DNA of 25,439 nt from Rhodospirillaceae bacterium UBA6219 (GCA_002435715.1 DISD01000034.1:1-25439); one strand, 5' to 3'; shown: positions 14,750-22,683, counted from the first letter of the stretch. A program made the numbers and translations. The notes: generated by a model not told the origin, from the sequence alone.

Positions 14750-15574
14750 CTAGGACAGTATGGAGGTCGAACCTGACGGCAACCTGAACACCGCATTCTT
14801 GGCGGCCAAGGTGGTCTTTTTCCGCAAACCGCCGTCGACCAGCGCCGGAGCCAGTTTCTGCACCCACAGGAAAAACCGCTCGGGCCCGGTGGGGTAAACG
14901 TCGCGTTTCCCGGCCTCGACGGCGTCCAGGATCTGATTGGCCACAGTTTCGGGGGCGTCCAACCGCATTTCAAAGGGCGCGACATATCTGGCATAGGAAC
15001 CCACGGCCGGGGTCCGGGTGCCACGCGGCGCGCAATAGGTGACCGTGATCCCGTCATCGGCCAATTCGCGGCGCAGCGCGTCCGACCAGCCCCGCAAACC
15101 GAACTTGGCCGCCGAATAGGCGGTGAAAAACGGAAAGGCGATGTCGCCGAACATCGAGCCGACATTGACCACCTGCCCCGCCTGCGACGCCCGCAGCAGC
15201 GGCAACAAGTTCCGCGTCAAACTGATGGGGGCGAGCAGATCGACCTCGAGCAACCGGCGTAACGTTTCGTCGTCGGTTTCCGACAGCGGCCCGGCATGGA
15301 CGATGCCGGCATTGTTGATCAGCACGTCCAAACCGCCCAACAAGGCATGCAGCTTTTCGAACATGGCCGCGCGCTCGTCCTGAACCGCCAAGTCCAGGGC
15401 GACCACGTGGTTGCGGACATCGCCCCCGGCCAGCTTCGCGGTTTCGTCCAAGGCCGCCACGTTGCGTCCGGCCAAGACCACAACCGCGCCACGCCGAGCC
15501 GTTTCGACGGCCAAAGCCCGGCCGATGCCCGACCCCGCCCCGGTGATCAACACCTTGCGCCCGTCAAGCCGCAT
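14750..15574 (-). CDS. Short-chain dehydrogenase/reductase (SDR)
   Basis: A 274-aa classical SDR with NAD(P)-binding TGAGSGIG (11-18), NNAG (87-90), Ser140 (in NVGS), Tyr153 and Lys157 (YSAAK), all catalytic residues present. It probably reduces or oxidises a carbonyl/hydroxyl group on the product of the preceding acyl ligase/oxidase fusion. AGGAGG precedes the ATG, and the gene overlaps the fusion gene by 11 nt, so it is the third gene of this operon. The C-terminal codons coincide with a regulator-type tandem repeat for the next gene. Confidence 0.92.
   Translation of the reverse strand: MRLDGRKVLITGAGSGIGRALAVETARRGAVVVLAGRNVAALDETAKLAGGDVRNHVVALDLAVQDERAAMFEKLHALLGGLDVLINNAGIVHAGPLSETDDETLRRLLEVDLLAPISLTRNLLPLLRASQAGQVVNVGSMFGDIAFPFFTAYSAAKFGLRGWSDALRRELADDGITVTYCAPRGTRTPAVGSYARYVAPFEMRLDAPETVANQILDAVEAGKRDVYPTGPERFFLWVQKLAPALVDGGLRKKTTLAAKNAVFRLPSGSTSILS
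14772..14789 (-). promoter_or_regulatory. Tandem TCAG repeat (site A), predicted OmpR-type binding site
   Basis: On the minus strand: GTTCAGG-TTGC-CGTCAGG, two 7-mers with an 11-bp period. It is 63 nt before the 60-aa peptide ATG and inside the last SDR codons. A 21-nt core (14773-14793) differs at only one base from site C. Confidence 0.62.
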
Positions 15575-17618
15575 GGTCGGCCTCCTGGAACCGGCTGTCC
15601 AAAGCGCGGAACACGTCGCCATAAAGGGCATAGAAATCCTTGGCGGCGGCGACCACGATTTGTCGCCGCTCGGGGGTGTCCACCCGCGACAGCAACGACG
15701 CGAACCCATCCACGTGGTCGATGTCTAAAATACCGTGCGACTTCAGGTAGCTGAAACCGACCGCGTCGCCCAGGCCCAAATTGCGGCGAATGGATTCCGC
15801 CGCCGCCACCGCCAGGGCCGCCGACATGCCTTCCAGCACGTGAACCAACCCCAGCAAGGCATAGGGACCGTCTTCCTCGATCTGGTGAAAGGCCATGGCC
15901 ACCATGGCGCGGACCGGCAAGGGCGGTCGGGCATTACGGGTCTTTTCCCAATCCCCCCCCAGATCGCGGATGTCGTTCAAGATCCATTCCTCGTGGCCGA
16001 TTTCTTCTTCCACGTAATCCGCCAAACCCGCCACCATCTCTTGGTCGGTGCTGCCGCATCGTTGGGCGGCGGCCCGCATCAACGGCACCGTGTAACGCAC
16101 ATGGTGATAGGCGCAGTTCAGGAACGCCAGATACAGCTCTTTGTCGACGCCCCGGTTCAGCGCCCGGCCGATCAAGGGAATGGACAGGAATTGCGCCCGA
16201 TCCAAGGCCGTCTCGGCCAGCAGATGCTCATAGAAACTCACGGCAACCTCGCGTTTGAAATGTTCCGAGATACGGCGGCGTCGGGGACGGCCGTCCAAGG
16301 TGAAGAACCCCAGGGCCTGGGCCTGCGCGCCGCCCATGACGTGCAGCGCTTTGGGCCAGGCATAAGCCGGCGCAGGGCGCAATGCGTCGTCGACACGCGA
16401 CGACCAATCGATTCCCGCCGCCCGGGGATCGGGGACCACCAAGACGGCCACGCCATCCCCCTGGCCGAAAACCGCGCAACGGGCGACGGCTTGATCCGTG
16501 GCGATCAGGGTCTCGATCCATTCGGGATGAATGTTGCGGCCGGCGGCAGTGACGATCACGTCGTCCTTGCGGCCCAGCACGGTCAAATAGCCGTCCTCGT
16601 CGATTTGGCCCAGATCGCCGGTCCGCCACTCGCCGCTGACCGGGGGGTGATGCAGATAACCGGTCATGACAGAGGCGGAGGTGACGACGATTTCACCGTC
16701 TTCGATGCGGATGGCGGTTCCGTCCAGAACACGTCCCACCGTGCCGGCCTTGCGTTCGCCGGCACGGTTGACCGCCACCACCGAACAACATTCCGACAGG
16801 CCATAGCCTTCGTGGACGGGAATACCCAAGGCCCAGGCCCGTTCGGCCAATTCCGGCCCGACCACCGCCCCGCCGACGGCGACGAAGCGCAAGCTTTGCG
16901 GCGCACGCCGCCCCGCCATCTGCAGGCCGGCACTCCAGGCCGCCAGGATGTCGGGGGTCAAGACGGTGGTGGTGGCGCCAAAATCCTCGGCCTGCGCCGG
17001 AGAGGTGCCAAAGCAAACACGGGCGGCCACGCTGAGCGGCGCGAAAATGCCGGCCAATTGTTCCAGCAGCAAAGCCGGCGGCAACAGGGACAAATGCACG
17101 TCGTCCGGTCCCGCCGCCGCCGCCTGAACCAAGCCGGACAAGGCATGCTCCATGGCCTTTTCCGTCAGATGGACCCCCTTGGGGGCGCCGGTGGTGCCCG
17201 AGGTGTAGACCACGCGCTTTGACGCTTCGGCGGTGACCATACGCCGGTCGCCCTGGGGCCGCCCGTCAAACAGCGGCAGCTTCAATTCCGCCAAACCGGG
17301 ATGGAGATCGGCAACGCAGACCAGCGCCATGGCACAGGAATCCGAGACCACATGACGGATCTGGTCGGTGGAAAAGAAATCCGGCAGCGGCACGATGGTG
17401 CGCCCCAGGGACGCCAAGGCCAAATCGGCGATCACATGGTCGCGACCGCGCGGCATCAACAGCGCCACCACATCGGGACAGGCCGACAAATTCGCCGTGG
17501 CGACGGCGATGGCCTCGGCCAGTTGGGCGTAAGACATCGTCCCTTGGTCGTCTTGCAGGGCGACACGGTCGGGATCGCGGGCGGCGGTGGCGCGGATGGC
17601 GGACAACACCTTACGCAT
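15564..17618 (-). CDS. AMP-forming acyl ligase fused to a haem-oxygenase-like di-metal oxidase
   Basis: A 684-aa two-domain protein. Residues about 1-455 form an acyl-adenylating (ANL superfamily) domain: A3 loop VYTSGTTGAPKG (137-148), EGYGLSE (270-276) and WRTGDLG with Asp335. The A10 region reads DGRPRRRRI instead of the usual GK, so the lysine needed for adenylation is replaced by arginine. Residues about 490-680 have the pattern of haem-oxygenase-like diiron oxidases (HDO; Haem_oxygenas_2 type): E539-x-x-H542, E596, then H628-x3-D632-x2-H635. Such domains oxidise or cleave acyl chains or amino acids (for example UndA, SznF). No carrier-protein domain is visible. The ATG at 17618 has GAGGAG 7 nt ahead; an upstream ATG at 17636 has none. 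It overlaps the hemolysin-like gene by 8 nt. Product unknown. Confidence 0.85.
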   Translation of the reverse strand: MRKVLSAIRATAARDPDRVALQDDQGTMSYAQLAEAIAVATANLSACPDVVALLMPRGRDHVIADLALASLGRTIVPLPDFFSTDQIRHVVSDSCAMALVCVADLHPGLAELKLPLFDGRPQGDRRMVTAEASKRVVYTSGTTGAPKGVHLTEKAMEHALSGLVQAAAAGPDDVHLSLLPPALLLEQLAGIFAPLSVAARVCFGTSPAQAEDFGATTTVLTPDILAAWSAGLQMAGRRAPQSLRFVAVGGAVVGPELAERAWALGIPVHEGYGLSECCSVVAVNRAGERKAGTVGRVLDGTAIRIEDGEIVVTSASVMTGYLHHPPVSGEWRTGDLGQIDEDGYLTVLGRKDDVIVTAAGRNIHPEWIETLIATDQAVARCAVFGQGDGVAVLVVPDPRAAGIDWSSRVDDALRPAPAYAWPKALHVMGGAQAQALGFFTLDGRPRRRRISEHFKREVAVSFYEHLLAETALDRAQFLSIPLIGRALNRGVDKELYLAFLNCAYHHVRYTVPLMRAAAQRCGSTDQEMVAGLADYVEEEIGHEEWILNDIRDLGGDWEKTRNARPPLPVRAMVAMAFHQIEEDGPYALLGLVHVLEGMSAALAVAAAESIRRNLGLGDAVGFSYLKSHGILDIDHVDGFASLLSRVDTPERRQIVVAAAKDFYALYGDVFRALDSRFQEADHAA

Positions 17619-18183
17619 GACGGCGCTCCTCGGCATGGCGGTCGCACAAGCAGGCGACGGCTTCGGCGGAAACCGCCGTCACCCAGGGGTCATGCAGATA
17701 ATAGCTGCCCCAATTCTCTGGATCGGCGATACGGTCGGGCGTCGCCGGCACCATGTCCACCACCGCCAGACCGGCGCGGCGCAGCAAGGCCCGCAGACGA
17801 TCGGTGGCGGTGAACAGACCGCAGCGATACCCCTTGGTCAAACACTCGCGGATGATGCTGGCGACCAGCGGCATGGCCGCACCGGGGCGGACCGAAGCCA
17901 GCGAGGTGAATTCCACCACCTGGTCCCGGCCGATGGAAAGCCCCAAAGCCGCCGAGACCGCCTGTTCGACGGGCAGGTCCAAATAGCGTTCGGAGAAAAA
18001 TCCGTCGGCAGCGAAGCGTAACCCGGTCACCGCACTGGGGCGGCCGTCGGAATCCAGCACCGCCGCCATTTGCTGGGGAAAGGCCGCCGGGGTGGCGCGG
18101 AATTCTTTGCGGAACACCTGTTCGACGGTGTGTTCCAACTGCCGGCGCAGGGGATGTTCGGGCAGGACTGATATGAAGGACAT
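17611..18183 (-). CDS. Thermostable-hemolysin family (GNAT-like) protein
   Basis: A 190-aa protein with the marks of the thermostable hemolysin family (PF12261) known from Vibrio: ERYLD (65-69), VEFTSLAS (90-97), TATDRLRALLRRAGL (125-139) and WGSYYLHDPWV (158-168). Despite the family name, the fold is predicted to be like GNAT acyltransferases and acyl-homoserine-lactone synthases, so transfer of an acyl group is more likely than pore formation. No signal peptide is seen. The ATG at 18183 is preceded by AAGGAGG; an in-frame GTG at 18189 lies inside that site. It starts the operon with the ligase-oxidase fusion and SDR, and has a tandem-repeat site 36 nt upstream. Confidence 0.85.
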   Translation of the reverse strand: MSFISVLPEHPLRRQLEHTVEQVFRKEFRATPAAFPQQMAAVLDSDGRPSAVTGLRFAADGFFSERYLDLPVEQAVSAALGLSIGRDQVVEFTSLASVRPGAAMPLVASIIRECLTKGYRCGLFTATDRLRALLRRAGLAVVDMVPATPDRIADPENWGSYYLHDPWVTAVSAEAVACLCDRHAEERRHA

Positions 18184-18219
18184 GGTCACCTCCTTGACAT
18201 GTCCACCATGCCGGGGCGA

Positions 18220-18237
18220 CCTGACCTGAACCTGACG
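18220..18237 (-). promoter_or_regulatory. Tandem TCAG repeat (site B) before the hemolysin-like operon
   Basis: Minus strand CGTCAGG-TTCA-GGTCAGG, 11-bp period, in the 58-nt gap between the histidine kinase stop and the hemolysin-like ATG (36 nt downstream). A third partial copy (TTCAGG) lies in between, in a different phase. Confidence 0.6.
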
Positions 18238-18241
18238 GACC

Positions 18242-19600
18242 TTAAAAAATCAGCGTCACCACGGCGCCACCGCCCCGGGCATCGGCGATCTCGATGTGCC
18301 CGCCATGGGCGTCCATGGTGCGCCGGACGATGGCCAGCCCCAATCCGGTGCCGCTGACGCTGCCGCGATCCGCCCGCCAGAAGCGTTTGAACACGTTCTC
18401 GCGCTGGGCCGCCGGAATGCCGGGTCCTTGGTCGGAAACGCTGATCGACGGCGGATCGGCAGCCACCGATATTTCAACCGTCGTCCCCAGCGGGGTGTGC
18501 CGCAAGGCGTTTTCCATGACATTGCGCAAAGCGTGAAACAACGCATCCGCTTGCCCATGGACCACGACAGGGTCCTCGGGCGCCTCCAAGGCGATCATCC
18601 GCCCCTTGCCGATGGCGACCGGCGCCATGTAAGCGGCGACGTCCCCCGCCAGCTTGGTCAGATCCACCGAACTGCCGGCCGGCACCACCAATTCTTCCAA
18701 TTTGGCGATGCGCAGCAATTGTTCGACCAGATGGATCATGCCATCCAAATCCCGTCGCAGGGCGACCGAGGTTTGTTTGTCCGGCAAGGTGTCGATATGG
18801 GCCGCCAGCACTGCCAAGGGCGTACGCAATTCGTGGGCGGCGTCGGCGGTGAATTCCCGCTGGCGCCGAAACCCCAGTTCCAAGCGCTCCAGCGCGTTGT
18901 TGACGGCGCACACCAGGGGCATGACTTCCCTGGGCACGTCCTTGTCGGGCAAACGGACGTCGGCGGCGCGGGGGCCGATGGCTTCGGCTTGGCGCGACAA
19001 ATGGCGCAGCGGCCGCAAGGTGCTGCGGATGGTGACGATGGACACCAACAACAGAACCAACAAGAATGGGCCGGCCAACCAACCGCCATCCTCGAAGAAA
19101 TCCGCCAGGACGGTTTCGATCAGCACTTGGTAATCGCTGCCCGAGCGAACCACCTGGACCAACAGGCGCCGCTCGCCCAACCGAAACGGAAAAGCCTCGC
19201 CGAAATATTGCGAGGGCCCGGGACCGTCCAGATTGTATTGGTAAAGCGAGCCGTCCTCGTCTTCATCGACCAAGCTGGGCGGTGGCCCGACCTCGGCCCC
19301 CGCATGCAGGAAGATCATTTTGCTGTCACGGTCGATGACGCAAAACCCATGCACCCCACCCGAGCTTTCATAGGCGGCGATCATCGAGGAAGGCAAATCG
19401 ACGACGATGCCGCCGTCCTGGCCCAGACGGGTATTGGCGGCAATGGTGCGCGCCGTTTCAATCAGCGACTTGTCACGCAAATTGCCGGTGGTGGTCTGGA
19501 ATTCCTTCCATAGCCAGGCATAGGCGCACACGATGGCCACCAGCGTGGTCAAGGACAGGCGCAGGACGATGCGCCCCAGCAGGGACGGCGGCTGGCTCAC
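18242..19600 (-). CDS. Two-component sensor histidine kinase (OmpR-partner type)
   Basis: A 452-aa inner-membrane kinase: TM1 (about 10-31), a periplasmic sensor (about 32-174) with an acidic patch DEDED (112-116), TM2 (about 175-191), HAMP-like linker, and a catalytic core. Landmarks are His256 in ADAAHELRTPL, N-box Asn360/Asn364, DQGPGIP (390-396) and GTGLGLA (417-423). Acidic sensor patches in PmrB/PhoQ/QseC-type kinases sense cations, so a metal or cationic peptide signal is possible but unproven. The start is GTG at 19600, overlapping the response-regulator stop as GTGA. Confidence 0.93.
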   Translation of the reverse strand: MSQPPSLLGRIVLRLSLTTLVAIVCAYAWLWKEFQTTTGNLRDKSLIETARTIAANTRLGQDGGIVVDLPSSMIAAYESSGGVHGFCVIDRDSKMIFLHAGAEVGPPPSLVDEDEDGSLYQYNLDGPGPSQYFGEAFPFRLGERRLLVQVVRSGSDYQVLIETVLADFFEDGGWLAGPFLLVLLLVSIVTIRSTLRPLRHLSRQAEAIGPRAADVRLPDKDVPREVMPLVCAVNNALERLELGFRRQREFTADAAHELRTPLAVLAAHIDTLPDKQTSVALRRDLDGMIHLVEQLLRIAKLEELVVPAGSSVDLTKLAGDVAAYMAPVAIGKGRMIALEAPEDPVVVHGQADALFHALRNVMENALRHTPLGTTVEISVAADPPSISVSDQGPGIPAAQRENVFKRFWRADRGSVSGTGLGLAIVRRTMDAHGGHIEIADARGGGAVVTLIF

Positions 19601-20280
19601 GGGATCGTGTCCGATCCGGCCAGCATGTAACCGATGCCGCGCAAGGTGTGGATGACCACACCGCTGCCTTCGGCGCCCAGCTTTTTGCGTAAGCGCGACA
19701 TCAGCACCTCGACGGTGTTGGACGAAACGTCGTCGTCGAAACCGTACAAGCCTTCTTCCAAGGTGCGCTTGGAAACCACCCGTCCGGCCCGGCGCAACAA
19801 ATGCTCCAGCATGTCGGTTTCCCGTTTCGGCATGGGAATGGCGGTTCCGGCGATGCCCACTTCACGCGTCACCGTGTCCAAACGGACGTTGCCGCAGGAC
19901 AGCACCACCCCCAAACTGGCCCCCGGACGGCGTAACAGGGCCCGCAAACGGGCCAGCAACTCATCCATCACGAACGGCTTCAGCAAATAATCGTCGGCCC
20001 CGGCGTTCAAGCCGGCGACACGGTCCTCGACACCGTCGCGCGCCGTCAGCACCAAAATCGGCATGGCGTCGCCGCGACGGCGCAGGTCGCACAGCAAATC
20101 CAATCCGTCGCCGTCGGGCAAGCCCCGGTCCAGGATCATGCAATCGTATTGGACCACCCCCAACACCGCCTCGGCATCGGCGATGGAGTGGAAGGAATCG
20201 ACGGCGAAGCCCGTATCGCGCAAGCCTTTTCCGATCAATTCGGCCAGACGCTGGTTGTCTTCGATCAACAACACCCGCAT
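19597..20280 (-). CDS. OmpR/PhoB-family response regulator (PmrA/QseB-like)
   Basis: A 227-aa regulator with receiver domain (Asp51 as phosphoacceptor, acidic pocket E7-D8, Thr79 and Lys101) and a C-terminal winged helix (about 127-220). The receiver sequence LDRGLPDGDGL and the KPFVMDELLARLRALLRR linker are typical of the PmrA/QseB/TctD branch. Proteins of this family bind tandem 7-mers spaced by 11 bp, and four such sites occur near this gene (A-D). It lies 10 nt after the DUF6134-like gene and couples to its kinase gene by a 4-nt overlap. No strong ribosome site is seen, which is compatible with translation by re-initiation. Confidence 0.94.
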   Translation of the reverse strand: MRVLLIEDNQRLAELIGKGLRDTGFAVDSFHSIADAEAVLGVVQYDCMILDRGLPDGDGLDLLCDLRRRGDAMPILVLTARDGVEDRVAGLNAGADDYLLKPFVMDELLARLRALLRRPGASLGVVLSCGNVRLDTVTREVGIAGTAIPMPKRETDMLEHLLRRAGRVVSKRTLEEGLYGFDDDVSSNTVEVLMSRLRKKLGAEGSGVVIHTLRGIGYMLAGSDTIP

Positions 20281-20290
20281 GGGATCGCCG

Positions 20291-20932
20291 TCACTTCAAT
20301 TGATACAAGATGTCGGAACCATCCTTGGCCTTGAACTTCACCTGCACCAGGGTTCCGCCGTCATCGTACCAAAGTTCGCGGGCCAAATCCCCGGACATGA
20401 CGTAATGACGGGCGCTGATGTCGCGACCGGCCGCCTTGATGGAATCGGCGCCCTGGTCCATCACCTTCACCTGCATGGAATGGCCGTCCAGAGTGTTCAA
20501 CAAGGTGTTCTGTTTGATGGTCTTTTCATTCCAAAGACTGGCGGGCACTTCGTCCAAAGCCTCGCGTCGCTGGACGCCGTCGCCGGTGACCTCCAGATCG
20601 GCCGCCGCCGCCTTGACCGTCACGTCGTGATGGGTACCGTCGTCGTTGGTTTTGGAAAAAAGCGTGGACAAATGGCCCCCTGTCCACACCTCGACCCCAT
20701 GATGCTCGAAGCGATAGACCGGGATCATCGCCACCTTCACCACCACGTTGGTGTCGATGGTCACGCGCAGGGAATCGCCGTCTTGACGGAACCGCAAACT
20801 GTGCGAACCCACCGGATCGCCGTCGCGCAGGACGGTGAAATCCAAGCCCCCCGGCGCCGCCTGCGCCGACATCGCCCCACACAGGGTCAGGGCGGCGGCG
20901 GCAAAAGGCAGGACATGTTTGGTCAAACGCAT
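20291..20932 (-). CDS. DUF6134-like periplasmic protein
   Basis: A 213-aa exported protein with signal peptide ending SAQA (about residue 25). The mature part is a beta-rich sequence with GLDFTVLRDGDPVGSHSL (29-46), YRFEHHG (73-79) and late ARELWYDDGGTL and FKAKDGSDI segments, which I associate with the DUF6134 family of unknown function. I chose the ATG at 20932 because CAGGAGA lies ahead of it and the signal peptide begins there. It leads the response-regulator/kinase genes with only 10 nt in between, so it may be the envelope arm of the signalling system. Site C is 45 nt upstream. Confidence 0.8.
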   Translation of the reverse strand: MRLTKHVLPFAAAALTLCGAMSAQAAPGGLDFTVLRDGDPVGSHSLRFRQDGDSLRVTIDTNVVVKVAMIPVYRFEHHGVEVWTGGHLSTLFSKTNDDGTHHDVTVKAAAADLEVTGDGVQRREALDEVPASLWNEKTIKQNTLLNTLDGHSMQVKVMDQGADSIKAAGRDISARHYVMSGDLARELWYDDGGTLVQVKFKAKDGSDILYQLK

Positions 20933-20977
20933 GACGTGTCTCCTGTGAGCGGATCTGCCGCCACACTCGCATCGCAA

Positions 20978-20995
20978 GCTGACGCCAACCTGAAC
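20978..20995 (-). promoter_or_regulatory. Tandem TCAG repeat (site C) before the DUF6134-like/two-component operon
   Basis: Minus strand GTTCAGG-TTGG-CGTCAGC, 11-bp period, 45 nt before the DUF6134-like ATG. It suggests autoregulation of the two-component genes. Confidence 0.65.
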
Positions 20996-21016
20996 ACCGA
21001 CCCTTTGTTCGACCGA

Positions 21017-21034
21017 TGTCAGCTTGCGTTCAGC
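21017..21034 (+). promoter_or_regulatory. Tandem TCAG repeat (site D) before the outer-membrane protein gene
   Basis: Plus strand TGTCAGC-TTGC-GTTCAGC, 11-bp period, 53 nt before the beta-barrel ATG. It faces away from site C with 21 nt in between, so the 155-nt intergenic region 20933-21087 carries one site for each divergent gene. Confidence 0.65.
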
Positions 21035-21087
21035 TCGGCGGTGTTAGCTGGCGGCAGACATCTGACGACGGCTCGGGATCAAACTTC

Positions 21088-21807
21088 ATGTCGATCAAAG
21101 GTTTCATCATCGTTTTGGGGATCATGTTCGTGCCCGCCTTGGGCTGGGCCCAGGACAAGACACCCCCCGCCCCGAAAGTCGATCCCAAGAAAGGCTGGTA
21201 TTTTTCCGGCAAAGGCGGACCGTCTTTTGAAAACCTGTCCGGCGTCAGCGCAGCGCAAAGCGGCGCCACCGCCACCGAGGACGCGTCGGAAGCCGTGGTC
21301 GGCGCCTTCGGCATGGCCGGTGGCTATGAATGGATGTACCGCTATCACGTGCCGCTGCGCACCGAGCTGGAATTCATCAACCGCACCGAGATCGGCTATG
21401 ACGCCTCGCCACTGATGCAAGGCGGCACCGGCACGGCGCTGGCCAGCACGGTGCAGAACGTCACCACCATGGCCAAGGCCTATTGGCACTTCCCGGTCAA
21501 CAGCGACAAATGGTGGCCGTTCGTTTCCGGGGGCTTGGGCTGGTCGCACAACACCATCAAAAGCCGTTACACCCCCAATGGCGGGGCGATGACCAAAACC
21601 ACCAACACCGTCGACGACCTGGCGTGGTCGGTGGGTGCCGGCGCCACCTTCAAACTGGGGCCCGACGTGATGAACGACGTCGAAATCCGTTATGTCGATC
21701 TGGGCAAGGTCGATTGGGGACTGCCGGCGGGCCAGAACATCCAAACCAACGCCATGGGCGACTACACCGCCACCGAGATCAGCTTCGCCATCCGATACAT
21801 GTTTTAG
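21088..21807 (+). CDS. Outer-membrane beta-barrel protein (OmpA/OmpW-like fold)
   Basis: A 239-aa protein with a signal peptide (cleavage near WAQ, residue 21), then amphipathic beta strands with aromatic ends and Gly-rich turns, finishing in ISFAIRYMF. A terminal Phe is the usual recognition signal for the BAM assembly machinery. The length fits an eight-stranded barrel of the porin-like family seen in surface antigens. It is the only plus-strand gene in this half of the window and faces away from the DUF6134-like/two-component operon, with tandem-repeat sites on each side of the shared control region. The ribosome site is weak. Cargo or partner unknown. Confidence 0.85.
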   Translation: MSIKGFIIVLGIMFVPALGWAQDKTPPAPKVDPKKGWYFSGKGGPSFENLSGVSAAQSGATATEDASEAVVGAFGMAGGYEWMYRYHVPLRTELEFINRTEIGYDASPLMQGGTGTALASTVQNVTTMAKAYWHFPVNSDKWWPFVSGGLGWSHNTIKSRYTPNGGAMTKTTNTVDDLAWSVGAGATFKLGPDVMNDVEIRYVDLGKVDWGLPAGQNIQTNAMGDYTATEISFAIRYMF

Positions 21808-21833
21808 GCGGCTCGAACGCCGCTTGGGCCTCC

Positions 21834-21861
21834 AGCATTTCACGCGAAGCGTGGAGATGCT
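21834..21861. terminator. Hairpin between convergent barrel and lipoprotein genes
   Basis: AGCATTTCACGC and GCGTGGAGATGCT pair around a GAA loop with one bulge (about 12 bp), between two genes whose ends face each other. A smaller GCGGC/GCCGC hairpin precedes it at about 21809-21823. No clear T-run. Confidence 0.5.
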
Positions 21862-22683
21862 TCAGCCACAAGCCGGCACCTTGCCCAGCAATTCCCGCCA
21901 GCGGGCGGTCCAGCCGCTTTCGTGGTCGGCACCGGGCACCGACATCCAGCGCACGCAATCCGAACCACTGGCTTTGGTGAAGCGTTGCGAGATCGACGGC
22001 GGCACGATGCGGTCGTTGACCCCACTGAAATGCATTTGCGGGATTTTCCCCACCTGGGAAGCAACGTCGATAGCGTTCAACGAGCCGGTCAGTTGCGACA
22101 CCCCGGCCAGGCGATTGACCTCGGCATGATCCAAATTGCCGGCCACCGTACGGATGCTAGCCACGTCCTGGCGGCGGGAAGCCACCAGCACGGCGACGGC
22201 GCCGCCGCCGGAATAGCCCACCAGGTTGATCCATTGCCCCGGCACCTGCGCCGCCACTTGGTCCACCGCCTGGTTCATGGAATCGATCACTTCGGGGGCG
22301 AAGCGTTTGCCGGTCCAATAAGCCGGGCCGCAGTTGGGATTCTTGGCCCGCTCGGTGAACTGGCAGGGCCGCGCCAGATAGACCACGTTGGCCGCCGGAT
22401 CGGCCGCCGCCAAGGCCAGCCCTTGGGCATCCTTGGGGGTGGGGTCGCGCGACACCTCGGTGCGCGACACCCAGGCCAGCCCGTCACCTTCGATATAGAT
22501 GGTCACCGGCTGCGCCCGGTCGGTGATACGCCGGAAGCTGGTCAGCCAGAACGGATTGGTCTTCATCAGCATCCGGCTCATCCGCGCCGGCTTGGCCAAG
22601 GAATCGGCGTTAGCGTCGCGGTCGATGACGGCGCAACCGGAAAGGAGCGGCCAGGCCAACAGGCCCAAGAAAATTTTCCGCAT
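21862..22683 (-). CDS. Alpha/beta-hydrolase lipoprotein
   Basis: A 273-aa lipoprotein with lipobox LLSGC (Cys17). The hydrolase core shows nucleophile elbow GYSGG (Ser158), a candidate acid Asp224 in GVNDRIVPP and His254 in GADHESGW, giving a full Ser-Asp-His triad. Substrate unknown; it is likely an outer-membrane or periplasmic esterase, lipase or peptidase. The ATG at 22683 starts directly with the signal sequence; an upstream in-frame extension exists but would bury the signal. No good ribosome site is visible. It faces the beta-barrel gene end to end and is not clearly part of either neighbour's operon. Confidence 0.85.
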   Translation of the reverse strand: MRKIFLGLLAWPLLSGCAVIDRDANADSLAKPARMSRMLMKTNPFWLTSFRRITDRAQPVTIYIEGDGLAWVSRTEVSRDPTPKDAQGLALAAADPAANVVYLARPCQFTERAKNPNCGPAYWTGKRFAPEVIDSMNQAVDQVAAQVPGQWINLVGYSGGGAVAVLVASRRQDVASIRTVAGNLDHAEVNRLAGVSQLTGSLNAIDVASQVGKIPQMHFSGVNDRIVPPSISQRFTKASGSDCVRWMSVPGADHESGWTARWRELLGKVPACG

